NCBI RefSeq assembly: GCF_964355755.1
Contig: NC_092676.1
Location: 22,984,288 to 23,048,287, forward strand
Source: Antedon mediterranea
Lineage: Eukaryota > Echinodermata > Crinoidea > Comatulida > Antedonidae
Length of the DNA: 64,000 bases
Direction of reading: 5' to 3'
This document shows, in pieces, positions 10,466 through 26,000 of the stretch. The notes under the pieces were generated by a model. It made no database searches and was not told where the DNA came from. It was given only the letters and a program-made list of their open reading frames with translations. The position numbers and the translations under genes are program-made. Every line of letters starts with the position of its first letter. The stretch's first letter is position 1.

Positions 10466-11779
10466 TCTATATATAAATTTACGTAAGGGCAAAATTCGGT
10501 AAATCGCGCCTTACTTCTAGAATTTTTACTCGATGGTATATAAAGTTGGTTCGTACTTTCGGTACTGATTTTAACCACCTGATGTAACCCTGTTTACTAA
10601 TTGAATTAAGTTAGATAATTAGTTATTGACGATTAAAACGAATTTAGGTTCAACGATTTGCCCCAAATAGGGGTGTTTTCCGACCGTGGTATACACTGTC
10701 TAATGGATGTCCATCTTGAAAAATACCCGCCACAAAAATGCGAGGAGGCTTCGCATTTTCCTATCTCCTCCTACGATAATTGTTTTTAATAGCTGAAAAC
10801 CGGTTGAACAGCAAGAGTACACCATCATAATGTTGAAGACAGGCCGATTTTCTTTAAAAAATACTATTTTGATAGATTTAATATACGATTATACAAATCT
10901 ATTGATTTGCGATGAATGGAACATCCCAATCTCTCAGTCTGCCAGAGTTTGGTTTAACACAAGTACTGTAGGTAAATTTATGAGCCCTTGGTTAACACAT
11001 ACGGTAGGTAAATATATGGGCCCTTTGAGAATAAACTTGCGAGATTGTGGATAGGCTCTACTGTTAGATATATAAACACATTATTATATACAAATAAACT
11101 TTATACTGACAGTTCTTTCTCAACGTTTGTATTAATTAATAATTACCAAATATAAACGTCGTAGTGGTGTATCGTGACATGGTACTTTAATATTTCAATC
11201 GATTATGACAGTGACAGTTTTAACTAAACTAAATAAAGAATGTTCTCTAATATAATTAGGAATCTCTTGCCATACACGGGGAAAATTAGTGTACAATGAA
11301 TATTTAAAATAAATAAATAAATAAATAAAATAAAAAAAGTATTAAATTCGAATGTTTTACTGTATTTAGAGGTATATTATTTATAGGCCTATAAAACATG
11401 AACAAAATATTTCGTTACTGAGTGGATAAAGAATATTTTTTTAAATTGTTCCTCTTTGTACCTATCCGCTTTCCCATCCCTGAACTCTAATGTTACATAC
11501 AAAACACAAATTAGGTTTCTTTAAATGAGTCCAAATCAAAAACTTGGACTCATTTTGTGATAAGTTTCTCCTTGGGAAGTAATTCCCAGGGTGCTAATTT
11601 TAGTTGACTACATAAATCATCGTGTCTATTTATTCGTTTCTGTAAACGATAATGTATATAGTCCTGCGGTACGTACATTTGAAATCGCCAGTTTTGTTAC
11701 GCTGAAATTACTGTGTATTCGAGAACCATCTGTGGGCACGACCTAGATGGTACGCGAGCGAAGCGAGCGTACCATCTAG
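10466..11779 (+). mobile_element. Candidate non-autonomous Helitron/Helentron-like element
   Basis: The left end begins TCTATATATAAATTTACG right after an A. The right end is CTAG followed by T. Helitrons classically begin with TC, end with CTRR and insert between A and T. A 13-bp palindrome (CTAGATGGTACGC at 11743-11755 and GCGTACCATCTAG at 11767-11779) encloses a GAGCGAAGCGA loop and reaches the terminus itself, which is less typical than a hairpin about 10 nt inside. The same left-end word occurs in the EGF introns at 303 and 4566, so the end is shared by several insertions. No Rep/helicase coding is visible. Confidence 0.45.
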
Positions 11780-14219
11780 TAGTAATAATTTATGGAATAA
11801 CAGGAACAGCCATTGAATTACACCAGGATTACATTATACAAATATCAATACAATACTAATTCATAGGAAGGATTGTGGGGTTATTCAGGATCAGGCTGAT
11901 CTCACCACCGTGTTAATCTCAATACTCGATATTCAGAATACAATAGATACACGGATCATTAAGTATATGTATTGACTACACTTCATTGTAACAGTGCCTT
12001 TAGTCATATAGTCATAATAAGCTTGAAGCTCAAATGATCAATATTTTAAGGGGAAAAGGGACGATTTCTATTTCTTTCTGAAATAAACGAAATCGATTTT
12101 GTACTTTACACCTGAATGTGTTCGTTTCTAAATTGAAAAGAAAAGAAATGAAAAGGAGAAACAGATAACCGCATTTCTAGAATTTGATAGCGTACCATCC
12201 ACTCAAATCTGGATCCTTCCCCCACACATTTAATATAACTTAAACCAGAAATAATTTTGACAATCCTACCTACCGACTGAAATTAAATATTTCCTAACAA
12301 TTGCTTTATGCAAAGCTAGATATAGATCTCATTAATTTTCACAAAACTAAATTTTTTTTCCTGATTTTTTTTCAATTTAAGACAGGACCACAATGCAAAA
12401 CACGTTTTCTTTTACCTGATTGTGTAATCCTGTATACATATATGATATGTTAAATAAATAAATAAAAACAACTATTACTAATCACACCTACGTTTTCTTC
12501 GTACTATTCAACAATAATTCACATAAATTTATATGTATGTATTCATTTTTACAATATCTACTTAAACTGTGATAGTAAATGAAAAAATGACCGAATGGAT
12601 CCAATACAAAAACAAATTACATAATTGAAACACAAAATGGTACTAATGCATGTTCAACAGTCTTCATCTGTAACACATTCTTTTAACCAAACCTTACACC
12701 ATAATAATGGTATACACCCTTGTTATAATTCTTTATAATAGTTCGTAGGTTTCGAACGGAATACTTTAATACTTTTGGTATGCAAAGTAAATACATAAGC
12801 CCTCCCTTAATTGTTATGTTTAATCCAACCTCCAACAGGGGTTTTAGGTACAATCAACCTTGCATATCACTGCACGTAGTTTTTACAAGGACACTGACTA
12901 TGCGAACTACGAATTTCTGCCTAGACCACATCAATGTCATTTATACCTCAAACGTGTTTCAGAATGTGGACATGTTATTGTCAATTAAACTATAATAGTA
13001 TTATACGCTAAGTCATGTGGTCACATTATTTTAATTTTGCATTACGCATTGTTTTGTTCTCCTAGTTTTCTTATTCTTTTTTATTGGCAATCAACAACAA
13101 CAACAACAAAGCTAATACAAACAACTACAAAGTATGTGGTAGGAAACACAAAGGGGAACTAAATCCCTGAGACTGTGAATCCTCTTACAAAGTAGCACAT
13201 AAAGATAAAATATAGCATTTCAATAAATATATCAGAAAATATCCACACAAGAAATATCAAAAAACCATTCATAAAAATACAAAAACAAGCAGAAAAACAC
13301 TTTACTCAAAGAAATAACGATAAGGCCCAAAAACGAAAGGGTTTCTCATAGAATAGTAATTCATTCAATCATATATAAATTTATTCATCAACATAATTTA
13401 ACATAACTTGAATAATCAGAACAAGAAAATAAATAAACTTGATATAGGGCCACAAATTAGTTCTGCAATCCTCGTGCAGTAGGCCTTCAAGAAACAATAA
13501 ACACACACCTCTACAGTAGTTTCTTGTTTCTACTACAACCTGACCAAACTAAACATTTTCAAATATGTTATGTCAACGCCTTTCGGCAATGCGAGCCAGG
13601 AGATTGGATGAATGGCAGTCCTCTAGCTTCCCAATATTGAAGAATAGTATTTGAACCCTACCCTATAACAAAATGCAAATTTCGGGTCTTCCTTCAAAAC
13701 AAATAAAATATGGCAAAAGCAGTACAAATATGAATTATCTAAATAGGTTAATAGTTTTAATTTTCAGAATTGGTGTCACCATGAGGTTTTGTTACAAATC
13801 TGAAGAAAAGGAACAAAGTGAAACAGTGTACAAGAGATTCATTGTTTGCACTTGGAATTATGGTTGACATAAGCAGATTTCCAGAAAGATAGACCTACAA
13901 CTTAAAATATATACCTGTGTTATTGTTGGGTTTGCTTTTTAGAGGTTCGACCCAATAAGATTATGGAGATTCGTTTCTAGAAAATTCCATTCTTATATTT
14001 TAGTACAGGATTAGAGAATGCATACTTTTAGAACCAACGTTTGTGAACAAGAAGTTGAACTTGTGACCTCCGACAATTTCAGAGTTTGGCTAAAATATCT
14101 ACTTGATTACTGATACCAAAATCAGTTACCATGTAATGTAACAATTATCACAATGATTTACTGACTGGGTAGACTATACAAAACGTAGAATCAGCCAAAG
14201 ACAACTTACATGCTTTCTC
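11780..14219. other. Intergenic sequence, no gene recognised
   Basis: About 2.4 kb of AT-rich sequence with small low-complexity runs (for example AACAACAACAAC near 13093). Short open frames at 12780-12995 and 13673-13867 on the plus strand have no recognisable domains, no splice-site support and no codon character, so I leave them out as genes. Confidence 0.5.
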
Positions 14220-14527
14220 TCGTTAGGTTGTTTGGCGCAGTGTGTTGGACATTGGAGTACTGATCGTAAGACTGTGGTTCGAATCCAACTCTCGCCGTAT
14301 TGCTTATATCCTTAGGCAAGATACATTACTTATGTTTGCCTCTCTCCAACCAGGTGTATAAATGGGAACCCGGTTAAATCAAGACAAAACTTTGCGCTGA
14401 TTACTAGCTGCGTTGTGGGAGTATGTTTCCATACGTTTTTCATGCAAAAAATGACCGGGGTAATAATGTTCAGCGCTTAGAGGTTTAACAACATTAGGCG
14501 CTATATAAATCCAGAATATTATTACAG
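14220..14527 (+). mobile_element. tRNA-derived SINE
   Basis: The head contains a polymerase III A-box-like word (TGGCGCAGTGTG near 14233) and a perfect B box GGTTCGAATCC at 14276-14286, about 32 nt later. The body ends with AGGCGCTATATAAATCCAGA and an ATTATTA tail at about 14495-14535. This layout (tRNA-like head, unrelated body, short-repeat tail) is that of a SINE transcribed on the plus strand. SINEs with a gcgctataaa-type tail are common in invertebrate deuterostomes. Confidence 0.8.
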
Positions 14528-17036
14528 TATTATTATTTAATCACAAGCGATTGGTAATGTTAATTTTTCCTCCATGGTCTTAGTGGGAACCTAATGATAA
14601 CTAAGAAGCTTAATGCTGAAGCTGATATATGGCGATTGTTCGAAAGTATATAACTAAGGTCAAAAGTTAAGAGGTCAAATCAGGTATATGTATCTATACA
14701 AATTTTCAATTTGATAATTTGTAAACAATTCTGTATCACGTGTTCCCACATGGACGCAACGCAAGTGAGTTGACAAAGAGACAATTCGGGTGATACATCG
14801 CGTCGAGATTGTGCCCAAGTGGAAACTAAGCTTTAGGACCGAACTACAGGCTTTATACTATTGGGTTGATTAAATACACACAATGGAAATGGCTCTACGT
14901 GTCACAAGTTGGATCTTCCCTTTAATTCATAGAATTAACGAACGCAGGTATCAATAGTTTCGTTCCTAAAATCAAACAAAGGTACAAGCCTATACCAGGC
15001 TATTATACTAAGCTATTTTAAGAAAACAAAGGGACAGGTCAAATTTGGGTTATTATTTTCAATTCTAGGTGTCATGTAAGCCATAGAAGTATTGTAGTGT
15101 AGCTACGGATTTAAACAATTAATGGCTATGTTCATTTTTTCACAAACATACATTTTAAACCCAAAAAGCTACCAATCATAAAGGTGAGTACCGTGTTCTA
15201 TAAACGTAGGGGAATGAGCTGTTAGGAGCTCACTGTACTAAGCCTCGGCATTATGTGGTAGGGTGGCCAGTTCCTTTCCACGCCGCTTTTTTTTTTTTTT
15301 TTACACCCATTGTGAAAAACAAAATGCAACAATTTACAAAATACATAAAAAAATTACATGATACTGTAGTAATAAATAATAATAAAAAAAATCCAAACAA
15401 CAAAAGTAAAAATGTTTTATACACATTTTCTCAGTTTATTCAGAAACTTTGAGTTGGTATATAGGCCTATACATAGATTTATATACCTTATCTTTATATT
15501 AAATAATAATGTACAAATTAAGTTAAATCGTTGACCATGCAGTAATTTGTGGAAATGTGTTCTAGGGAATAACGTTTATAAGCGTTTATCTTACTTATGT
15601 TACCTTTGAATTTACATAATTTACTTCATCTAAACATTTTTCTGGGTATTCATGGGAATTAGATATTCTGGTTACACAATAAAATAGTATTTATATCAAT
15701 TATTATTTGACACAGAAATATAGTTGTTTTAGTCAACTTATAACTAAACTAGTTTGATAACACTGAAACTGTTATGCAGCATAATTAAAATGATCTAACT
15801 TATTTTTAATTTTTGCAAATTTATTTTTACAGCTTCCAATTAAAAACGAACATTGAAAAGATGTTATGACACTGTGCATAGAGTAAATTGAAATGTATTT
15901 TTGTGTTTAAAATTACTCAACAACATACAAAATATTAAATTAAATTTGTTCTTAAAATAAAACGATATTTAAAATTGTCAAAACATACTTTTATACAATA
16001 CTTTTAGTTAAATCTGTTTCGCCATTTTAATTTTACACGACTGTATGTACATAATATGCGACATTAAAAAAAATATCTTCCTTAGATTTTCTAGCTTTCA
16101 CCTATTTTGCTCATATTTAGTTTATTAATCAAAACAAATTTGAAAAACGTATGAAAAAGTATGACAGATGAAAAGTTGTCAGAGTTAATAGTAAATACTG
16201 TAGAAATGAAGAATATCTGTAAAATGATATTAATAAGGCACATACATAATGCGGTATGTTTATGACTATTAATCAGTACTGTATTGCATTAACCTTTTTC
16301 TACAGACATGTCTCGGATCTCCTACATTCGGATATTTCGCTTTTCACAATATCTTGAAAATGAGTAAGAATGACCATAGAGAAATATTTTTATTTAGAAT
16401 GACTTGCCTAAAATGTTTTTCAATGTTAATTTTAAACAAAATTTATAGTATTGTTATTAACAATATAATAGCGCATATATAAATTCAGCTTGTATTGTGT
16501 TATGGTGAATATATTTCTTTAAAAAATTATTGTAGTTCAAAAATAATCAAAAACCTATGTCAATACTTTTTAGGATCAGAAAAACTAAGACCAACAAGGT
16601 TTGTCGAAATTTACTAAATGTTATCTGGTTCTAAATCAACGACACAATTTTCTTTGGTTTTGTTTCTTTCATTCCGAGATGCATTTAACCTATCTATTTC
16701 GAATTCGAATTAATTGTAAATTCTGAATTAGAATCGTGTATTATACTGCACAATTACAAGAACATTTAAAAAAAGACCAGCTCTTCTTAAATGTTATTTT
16801 CTGTTTTTAAAATTACATATAATATTTCGAAAAATCCAATGAGGTATAATAGTGAAGAGTTTAAGGGGACCTCATATTGTTAATATTTAAAAAAAAATAA
16901 TAGTGAGAATACAGAATAAAATATACACCTACTGTAAAACATTTGAACACTTTACCAACGGTGATCATTATTTAAATATTTACACAAAGAGAGCGCCTAA
17001 AGACGCAGCACCTAGTTATGAGTACGGTTCAACATA
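14528..17036. other. Intergenic sequence and LNX 3' UTR region
   Basis: No coding segment recognised. A degenerate GTTCCCACATGGACGCAACG fragment of the MITE family lies near 14742. The part next to 17037 must hold the LNX 3' UTR on the minus strand; a possible AATAAA is at 16389-16394 but is far from the stop, so the real cleavage site is not decided. Confidence 0.4.
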
Positions 17037-20000
17037 TCATAACAGCGATCCAGGCCATGATACGACAGTCAATGTGATTGTTCGTCCAGGTGCGTGCTTT
17101 AGGAATGACACGGCGAGGGAGTGCTTCACACCAACAAGACTCTGATCGTTCACTGATAAAATCATATCACCACATCTGAAATTGTAAATAATAATTTACA
17201 GTATAAATATTTATGTAATTTTGAAGTCTGTATCAGGGATCATGTAAACGTTAATCTACTGCAGTTGCTGCAGTAACTACATTTTGTTTTGATCCAAAGC
17301 ATTTTGTTAATTCATCAATGATATTGTTTTAATGTAGAAGTTTATGAGACAACAATCCCAATGTGTAGGATTACTCAAAAACAGGTTAAAGAATTAACAA
17401 AATATAGTTTCTGCAGTAACTGCATTAGAATATTTTTGACATTGTCCTTAAAGCTTGGTTCCCACAAGGACATAACGCAATGACATAAACGCAATGCAAG
17501 CGTGTTAACCAATGACAAACAGTTTGAATAATCTATCGCTTGTGATTGGTCAATTCACGTTGTATTATGTCCTTGTGTTGCGTCTATAGTGGGAATAGCG
17601 GTATACATTAGCAGTTTAACATCCTATAATAGCGGTTTCTGCTGCATCATTCAATTTGCATTATGAGGACACAAAGGTTTTAATATTTAGTTCCATTAGA
17701 GTGATATTCTATCATAATACATTCTATTATCACCACTACATTTATTATTCAAGTTAACAATTATTGGTTTGAAAACATTTTGTTGTATTATGGTGAAACT
17801 CTATTTACTTTCTGCTACATCTTTCTATTTTTAGTTACAGAAACTTTCTCTACATTAACTTTCTGTACAAGGTCACAACATGGTTTGTATAAATAAATTG
17901 TATAGGAGCCAATTGGAATTTGAGTTTTACCCTATACAGACATTGAAAAGTATTAACCTTAATACCAATACAATATGGGTGTGAAAGTTATAAAAACATC
18001 ACAGAATTAGCTAAAGGCATCTTTTGTTTGTTATGCTTCAATGATTTCGTGCTCTAAGCATTATTAGCTCTACCTACACTATCAAACTAGTTGAAAAAGT
18101 GTGCTGTGCCCAAATTTGGTAGTGATATAGTATCCAAATATGGTAGTGATATACCCAAATATGGTAGTGATATGCCAAAATATGGTAGTGATGTACCCAA
18201 ATATGGTTGTGGTAGGACATCATCAAGTCCATATATGGGCACATTACATTTTTTTGTCATAAAGTTTGATAGTGTAGACAGAGCTTTAGGTTATAAAGTG
18301 TCATAGTGATTCTATTAGTTTTAAAATTTGAACTTACTTTAGAGCACCCCCTGTGGCCGCCGCTCCATTCGGAACTAACGTCTTTACATATACAGGCTGA
18401 GTACCATGAGTGCAGTCGCATCCACCCACTATACTGAAACCTAAACTTTTACTCTCCTTTCTCTTAATTAAGATTGTACAAGCTGCTTGACAATACCTGA
18501 TTCAAGAAAAAAACGTAAATATTTAAATATTACAGAAAGTAATTTTTTTTTTTCTGAATAAACAAAACAAGAGGGTGCTAATTCAAAATGTTGTCAAACT
18601 GTATCCAAACAATAGAGGGCACTATGAATATATTAATTTAATTAATAATACAATCTGCTTGGCAATAACTGATACTAAAAAAAAAATGTAAATATTTAAA
18701 TATTACAGAAAGTAAGAAATAAAAATGTATTTCTTTTTCTGCATAAACAAAACAAGATGGAGCTAATATACTTATTAACCTTATACTGTAAACAAAAATA
18801 GAGGGCACTATAACTATGTTTGCTTTATATTAGTCACCAACTACAGTAACTATTATGCAGAGGTACTGCTAAAATTCAGAAAGGTGATCTAACCAGGTTA
18901 GGTTTTCTTGTTTTATTTAAAAGTTTTAAACAAAGTAAACACATTTATAAATTACAATATCAATTAAGAATGTATTAAATAGTGGGTTAAATATTAATTT
19001 CTACTCAAATACATACAACACAAGTAATTTGACCAATAACATGGAACTGGTTGCAAGACTGGTTGTACGTATGTTCAAGCATCAAAAAGCTTGCTAAGGT
19101 CACTGAAACTGGAAACTGAAAGGTTAATAATCTAAATTAATAATTAACACTTACTCTGGAAGAGACAGCCAAGTAAGCCACGACGGTGAGAATCTAATTG
19201 GTGGATTTGGTTCCTGACCTTCGATAATGCTAAGCGTGATCGATGCCCCTTGTGCTGATTTGAGGGCGCTAACAGCTTGTGGATGTGTTAGATTTAAAAG
19301 ACTGGTGTCGTTAACAGCCAATAAAATATCACCTTTCTGAAAAAAATAAAACACAAATATGAATTTTAGTACAAAAGCAATCATATATTGTATTCATAAT
19401 TATGTTTATTTGCATGTTAAATTCAACCAATAAAATTTAATTTTTTGTTTAAATGACAATAAATACTATCATCTTGTAAAAATAATAATTTATATGTAAA
19501 TATAAATATATAATAAAGAATATTAAATGATCTGAAATTGAGTTTTTCAGGTAAATTAGCATACACATCTAAAAGTTCAAGACCTGTTTGTGATTCTAAA
19601 TGTTTTGTGGTGTTACTGTTATTAAATTACTGTAACATTGATAGAATTCAAACAATATAACATTATTTCCATAAATGTTAGTAGACACACCATAATATTA
19701 GAAGGTGAATTTCACAATACCTTGACATGTCCTTTGCGATCTGCTAGGCCGCCTGGTAGTACATTGCTGACAAATATAGGGGTGTCACCACATTTACCCT
19801 TCACACCACCACACACACTGATGCCAAGAAACTCTGATGGAGGCTAAATAAATAAAAAATTAAAGCAGTGAATAAATAATATTTTATTTTATTAAAAAAT
19901 GTCATTAAATTATTAAAGCTTTCTTCTTAATTTAATTTCATTCCATTTCATTTATTTCAATATCATTATCGGAGCCTTAGCTGAATTACAAAGATATTTA

Positions 20001-23000
20001 CATTTTCTCAATATTAAAATTTGTAATTCTAAATTGGTTTAACTAAAAACACAGTTTACGTGGAATAAGCTGTAGTTTAATGACATCATTTTTAGCAACA
20101 TTGGATATTATGGGGTATCCAATTATTGCTTGCAATATTTATTATATTGTACTTTTATAAAATAAACTTATTGAAGTAAAACACTGTTAAAATGTAAAAC
20201 ATTTAATTTAGTAGGTATTACTAAATTTAATGAATAAACATTCAACTATCAAAAGAATAAACAAAATAGTTGAAAAACTTATTTTAACATAATATATTAA
20301 TGTATGTTAAAGAGGGGTAAAAAATATTTTTTTAAAGAAAGAAAAGAAAAATGTTGCATTTAATCTTAGGGGCGTCGATGGAGGGCAAACAATTTGTTTA
20401 GATCTATCTCATTATAAAACAGACACACATAAACTGAAGTGGTTACCTTGGATATTGTAATCTGCCTTTCTCTTTTCACTTTCACTGCGGATACGTTTCT
20501 TAAAGGCACCATAGCGGCAGCTAACTCCTGAGCAACGGACGGCATAATCTCTGGGGTCGCTGACCTTGAAAGTCTTGAGATGATTAGCTTAACTGTCTCT
20601 TTGGAATGCTAAAAAAAAAGAAAAAAATAAATAAAAGTTACTCAATGAAGCGTAGAAAAGGTATGAATGTTAAAGTTACTTTTAAAGTTGGTTTTTATCA
20701 GAATGCAACATAAGGTAGTGATATGACATCATCATGTCCATATATGGGCACATCACATTTTTTTGACACATAAAGTTTGATAGTGTAGACAGAGCTTAAG
20801 GTTTGTATGTGCAATGCAAAGATACACATATTTTTATATAGCGCATTAAATGTTGTGTTCGGTAATCCTAGGCCATATTCTCTTCGGGTCGCAGAGAGGT
20901 TGACACAAATTCTACTGCACTAACCTTTATAATAGCAGCTGCTTGTTCTGGACTTCCCTCTGTCATGTCTTCTCCATTTATCTGCAATATCCTGTCATCA
21001 ATGTGAAGGCGGCCATCTTGAAACGCTATGCTATGGTCAACCAGGTCCAGGATGTAGATACCAGGAGAATGTCTGAAACAAATTTAATGTATGTACAGTA
21101 GATATAAAACATTGCATTATTTTCTATGATTTTATTTCTATTTTTTTTCAGTCACATTAGTAGTAGCACTTGCTAATACAATTATTGGGTGCTAGGTTCA
21201 AATTCATTGTAGTACTAGGACTTTTCTCAAAACAGTGCCATCTTATGCTTTGTTCCCACTACAGATAACGCAAGGATGCAAGTGCTTCGTAAGTGATTTG
21301 ACCAATTATGATGGATCATCCGAACAGTTACTTGTGATTGGGCTACCCGCTTGCGTTGCATTTACATGCTTGCATTCCGTCTCTAGTGGGAACCAAGTTT
21401 AAGTACTGTAGTCATACAAGATTTAATTTACTGTACAAAGTTTCTATTTGTTTCCCATCCTGTGATGGGTAAGTCATATATTTTTTCTTGGATTTGCGGT
21501 GATATGAATTTTTTTAGCAGCTATTTTGACGCATGTATTCTTTGAAAGTCTGTGACGGGTGTATCATGTTTTAATTTATTTCACCTCCTCAACTTGCTTC
21601 ATTTGCAAAGGTCAATTCTGAGATTTCATGTTTAAAAGATTTTCAACGTAAATAATAAATGTTCTTGATTGATTCAATTTACAAAATCTTCATAAATAAT
21701 TCAGTTATGCATTTTAAATCTATCAATATTATTTATCCTGTGTTGTTCTGTAGGCGTAAAACGGATCATGTAGGCGAATGACTTGATGTAATACAATAAT
21801 TGAATATGTTGGGTTTTTAAACAGAATATTATTATAACAGATTGCCTATTAAAAGTCATTTTCAAGACTGTGACTACTGTAGGTAGCTGTAGTGTTTGGA
21901 ATAAAACTGATTTTTTTCAGTAAACAATTCAAAATGAAAAACTCACTTTTTAGCAATTATTTTAATTCCGAGCTGTTTTCCTTTCACTTTCCTTAGTGTG
22001 ACATTTAAAAGGTCAATTTTGTTCCTTTCCTCTGCTTTTTCCCGGTACATAGTTAACCTAATGGGAGAGCTTGCCCTCATCAGGGCATCTCTTGCTACGT
22101 AGTGTGACACATCCCTTAAGTCTTTGCCATTTACCTGCAGATGAAAGAAAAAAAAAAGATATGGATAAAATTTTAAGAATACTGTACACTATCAAACTTT
22201 ATGTGACAAAAAAATGTGATGTGCCCAAATATGGTAGTGATACGCTTAAATATGGTATTGATATGCTTAAATATGGTATTGATACGCTTAAATATGGTAT
22301 TGATATGACATCACATCACATTTTTTTAAAGAATATAATCAGCAAAGCCGTGTACAAATTTATATCCAATACTATGTCATCCAATAGTATTTCTTTGGCT
22401 ATATGAACATTCAAGATTAAGTGCTGCAGAGAGGTAATTGTAAGGAATGATATTGTGCGACCTCCAAAAATGGAAGATGCAATTTCAGGCGACACTTTGC
22501 AAACTATTTTAGAGGGCACTATTGAAGGCACTAGAGAATGAGGATGGCAAAGAACCAAATGAAATGATGATATAAAAGAGATGGAACTCAATAACAGCAA
22601 AAAAAGCTGAAGATATTTTCGGCGGAGAGAAATTATGGCCACCCTTACTATAAAATCTTATGATACTAATTATGAAAATTATCGGTAAATTAGTCAAATA
22701 TTAATGCAAAATGACATACTGCCCTCTATCTTCTAAACGTTTAACTAATTTGCATCAAAAGAAATATCACAACATCTTCGTTACATTGTAATTTTTCTGT
22801 CTGTATTCTTTTGGTAAAATATAGTAATATTTTACTGTAGAAGTCCCATATGGTTTGAATGTTAATGAATGGATGGATCATCGATCATATACGAAGAATT
22901 GGGTTAAACATGTTTTTCCATTGCTGGTGTTGATTACATTATAACATTTCTTGATATTCATATCACGTTTATTCCCCATTACGAGCTGCCTTTATGCTGT

Positions 23001-26000
23001 TAAAATGTCGTCACAACACGGATTTGTACAATTTACTTATTCCATGAATACCTTAATTCATATTTCTCACCTCGACAATTTGATCGCCTGGCATAAGTCT
23101 TCCATCTTTTGCTATTACTCCCTCTGGATAAATTTCTTGCACAATTGTGACAATCTGTAAGAAAAGTTTAGTTCAGTTGAAATTTAAAAGAAATTATGCG
23201 TTGAAAATGTATAAATTCATCAAAATTATAATACAATATTATAATTGTAGTATTTGCATTCAGTTTAGGTTTGGAAACATATTAATTATGGCTATTTAAT
23301 AATGTTCAACTGCTGTACACATATACATCCATTATATAACTGTAGGCCTAATAATTGTCACTTTCAATCAAGGTAGAGTAGAACCTTTCCTTTGGGACAC
23401 CACTTCTTTAGGAGATACTCCTATTAAAGGGGACCTTTTCCTGTACACCAGAAACATAACAACAACAACTATATTTAGGGGACACTCATATGGGATTTTC
23501 CACAGAGTACAAATGTCAAAGATGAATCTTATGCATATCATCATATAGACATGTAAACAGATGACTTTATTGTACAAACACCCCTTGAATAAACAAACCT
23601 TTGTTTATCAATCATAAAATGACGATCAAGCCTATTTTATCTACTAAAGTCACTAATTTTATCTCTTGCAAAACCACTATGTTGTACATTATGATAATGG
23701 ATTCAAATTTATAATGTGATTTTTACAGTTACAACTGTTTCAAAAGCAAAGAGAGGATGCTCCAAAAGAAAAGTCTGGAAACAAACAGTTAACAGATAGC
23801 AATGATTTGTCAGAGTAGTAAAGGCGACGAGATTGAACATATCGGAGAATAAGTTGGGTGGTATACTAATATTATGGACGTGAAAAAATAAAGGTTTAAA
23901 TGTTAAAATAAATTCTATAAACAAAAATAAGATATGAAATCAAATTAATACATTCAAAGTACTTTCTAGACCACCAAGAAACTAACTGTAGGCAATGGCT
24001 GCTACTAATGCAGTAAAACTAAAAGCATTTATTTGTACCCTTAGGCTCTCTTAGATCTGCCAGTTTAGATAATTGTCACTGGTTGAGTATTACTTCTGTT
24101 TTATATTTCACACCGATAATCAGATTTAGACTTTGCTCACTGGATAGTCTAACCAATTTACTGTAGATCTAAATCAGTTAGCTTGCATTGATAGAGTACT
24201 GTACTAGTGAAAATCAATGGAATTAACACGGAACACAATTGTTTTTCAAAAATAATTTTGTAACTTTGCAATTGATATCATTGTTTCATTATAGTGGAAA
24301 ATCCAACATTTAAAATATATATGATAGTAAAAAGTATGTAAATTTAATTTGGTTTGGCATGTACTAAAGAGGAGGATGAGCAAGGATGGGTGGATTAACA
24401 TCAGTATGCATGTAAAATGTATACTGTATGCTGGCTAAATTCTTAGAATACCACATCCTGATATGTAGATGGGTTTTGATAGATACTGGGAAGACATGAT
24501 GTTATGAAATGTAATGCAGTTATGTCAGCTGGCTGGTAATGTTAGATGGTTATATAATGTTGGTAATGATAATGACATGATGATATGGTGTTGATTGTAA
24601 ACATTGACAAGATAATTAAGAAAATAATGAAGAAGAAGATAATGATGATGACAATGATAACAGATGATCATGGTGATGATGATAATGATAACAGATGATG
24701 ATGATAACAGATGATGATGATGATGACAATGATAACAGATGATGTTGATAACAGATGATGAAGATGATGATGACGATGATAACAGATGATGAAGATGATG
24801 ATGACAATGATAACAGATGATGAAGATGATGATGACAATGATAACAGATGATGATGATAACAGATGATGAAGATGATAACAGATGATGAAGATGATGATG
24901 ACAATGATAACAGATGATGATGATAACAGATGATGATGATGATGACAATGATAACAGATGATGTTGATAACAGATGATGAAGATGATGATGACGATGATA
25001 ACAGATGATGAAGATGATGATAACAATGATAACAGATGATGATGATAACAGATGATGAAGATGATGATAACAATGATAACAGATGATGATGATAACAGAT
25101 GATGAAGATGATGATGACAATGATAACAGATGATGATGATAACAGATGATGAAAATGATGATGACAATGATAACAGATGATGAAGATGATGATGACAATG
25201 ATAACAGATGATGATGATAACAGATGATGTTGATAACAGATGATGAAGATGATGACAATGATAACAGATGATGATGATAACAGATGATGAAGATGATGAT
25301 GACGATGATAACAGATGATGAAGATGATGATGACAATGATAACAGATGATGAAGATGATGATAACAATGATAACAGATGATGATGATAACAGATGATGAA
25401 GATGATGATGACAATGATAACAGATGATGATGATAACAGATGATGAAAATGATGATGACAATGATAACAGATGATGAAGATGATGATGACAATGATAACA
25501 GATGATGTTGATAACAGATGATGAAAATGATGATAACAATGATAACAGATGACAATGATAACAGATGATGAAGATGATGATAACAATGATAACAGATGAT
25601 GATGATAACAGATGATGAAGATGATGATGACAATGATAACAGATGATGATGATAACAGATGATGAAAATGATGATGACAATGATAACAGATGATGAATAT
25701 GATGATAACAATGATAACAGATGATGATGATAACAGATGATGAAGATGATGATGACAATGATAACAGATGATGAAGATGATGATGACAATGATAACAGAT
25801 GATGAAGATGATGACAATGATAACAGATGATGAAGATGATGATGACAATGATAACAGATGATGTTGATAACAGATGATGAAGATGATGACAATGATAACA
25901 GATGATGAAGATGATGATGACAATGATAACAGATGATGAAGATGATGATGACAATGATAACAGATGATGTTGATAACAGATGATGAAGATGATGATGACA

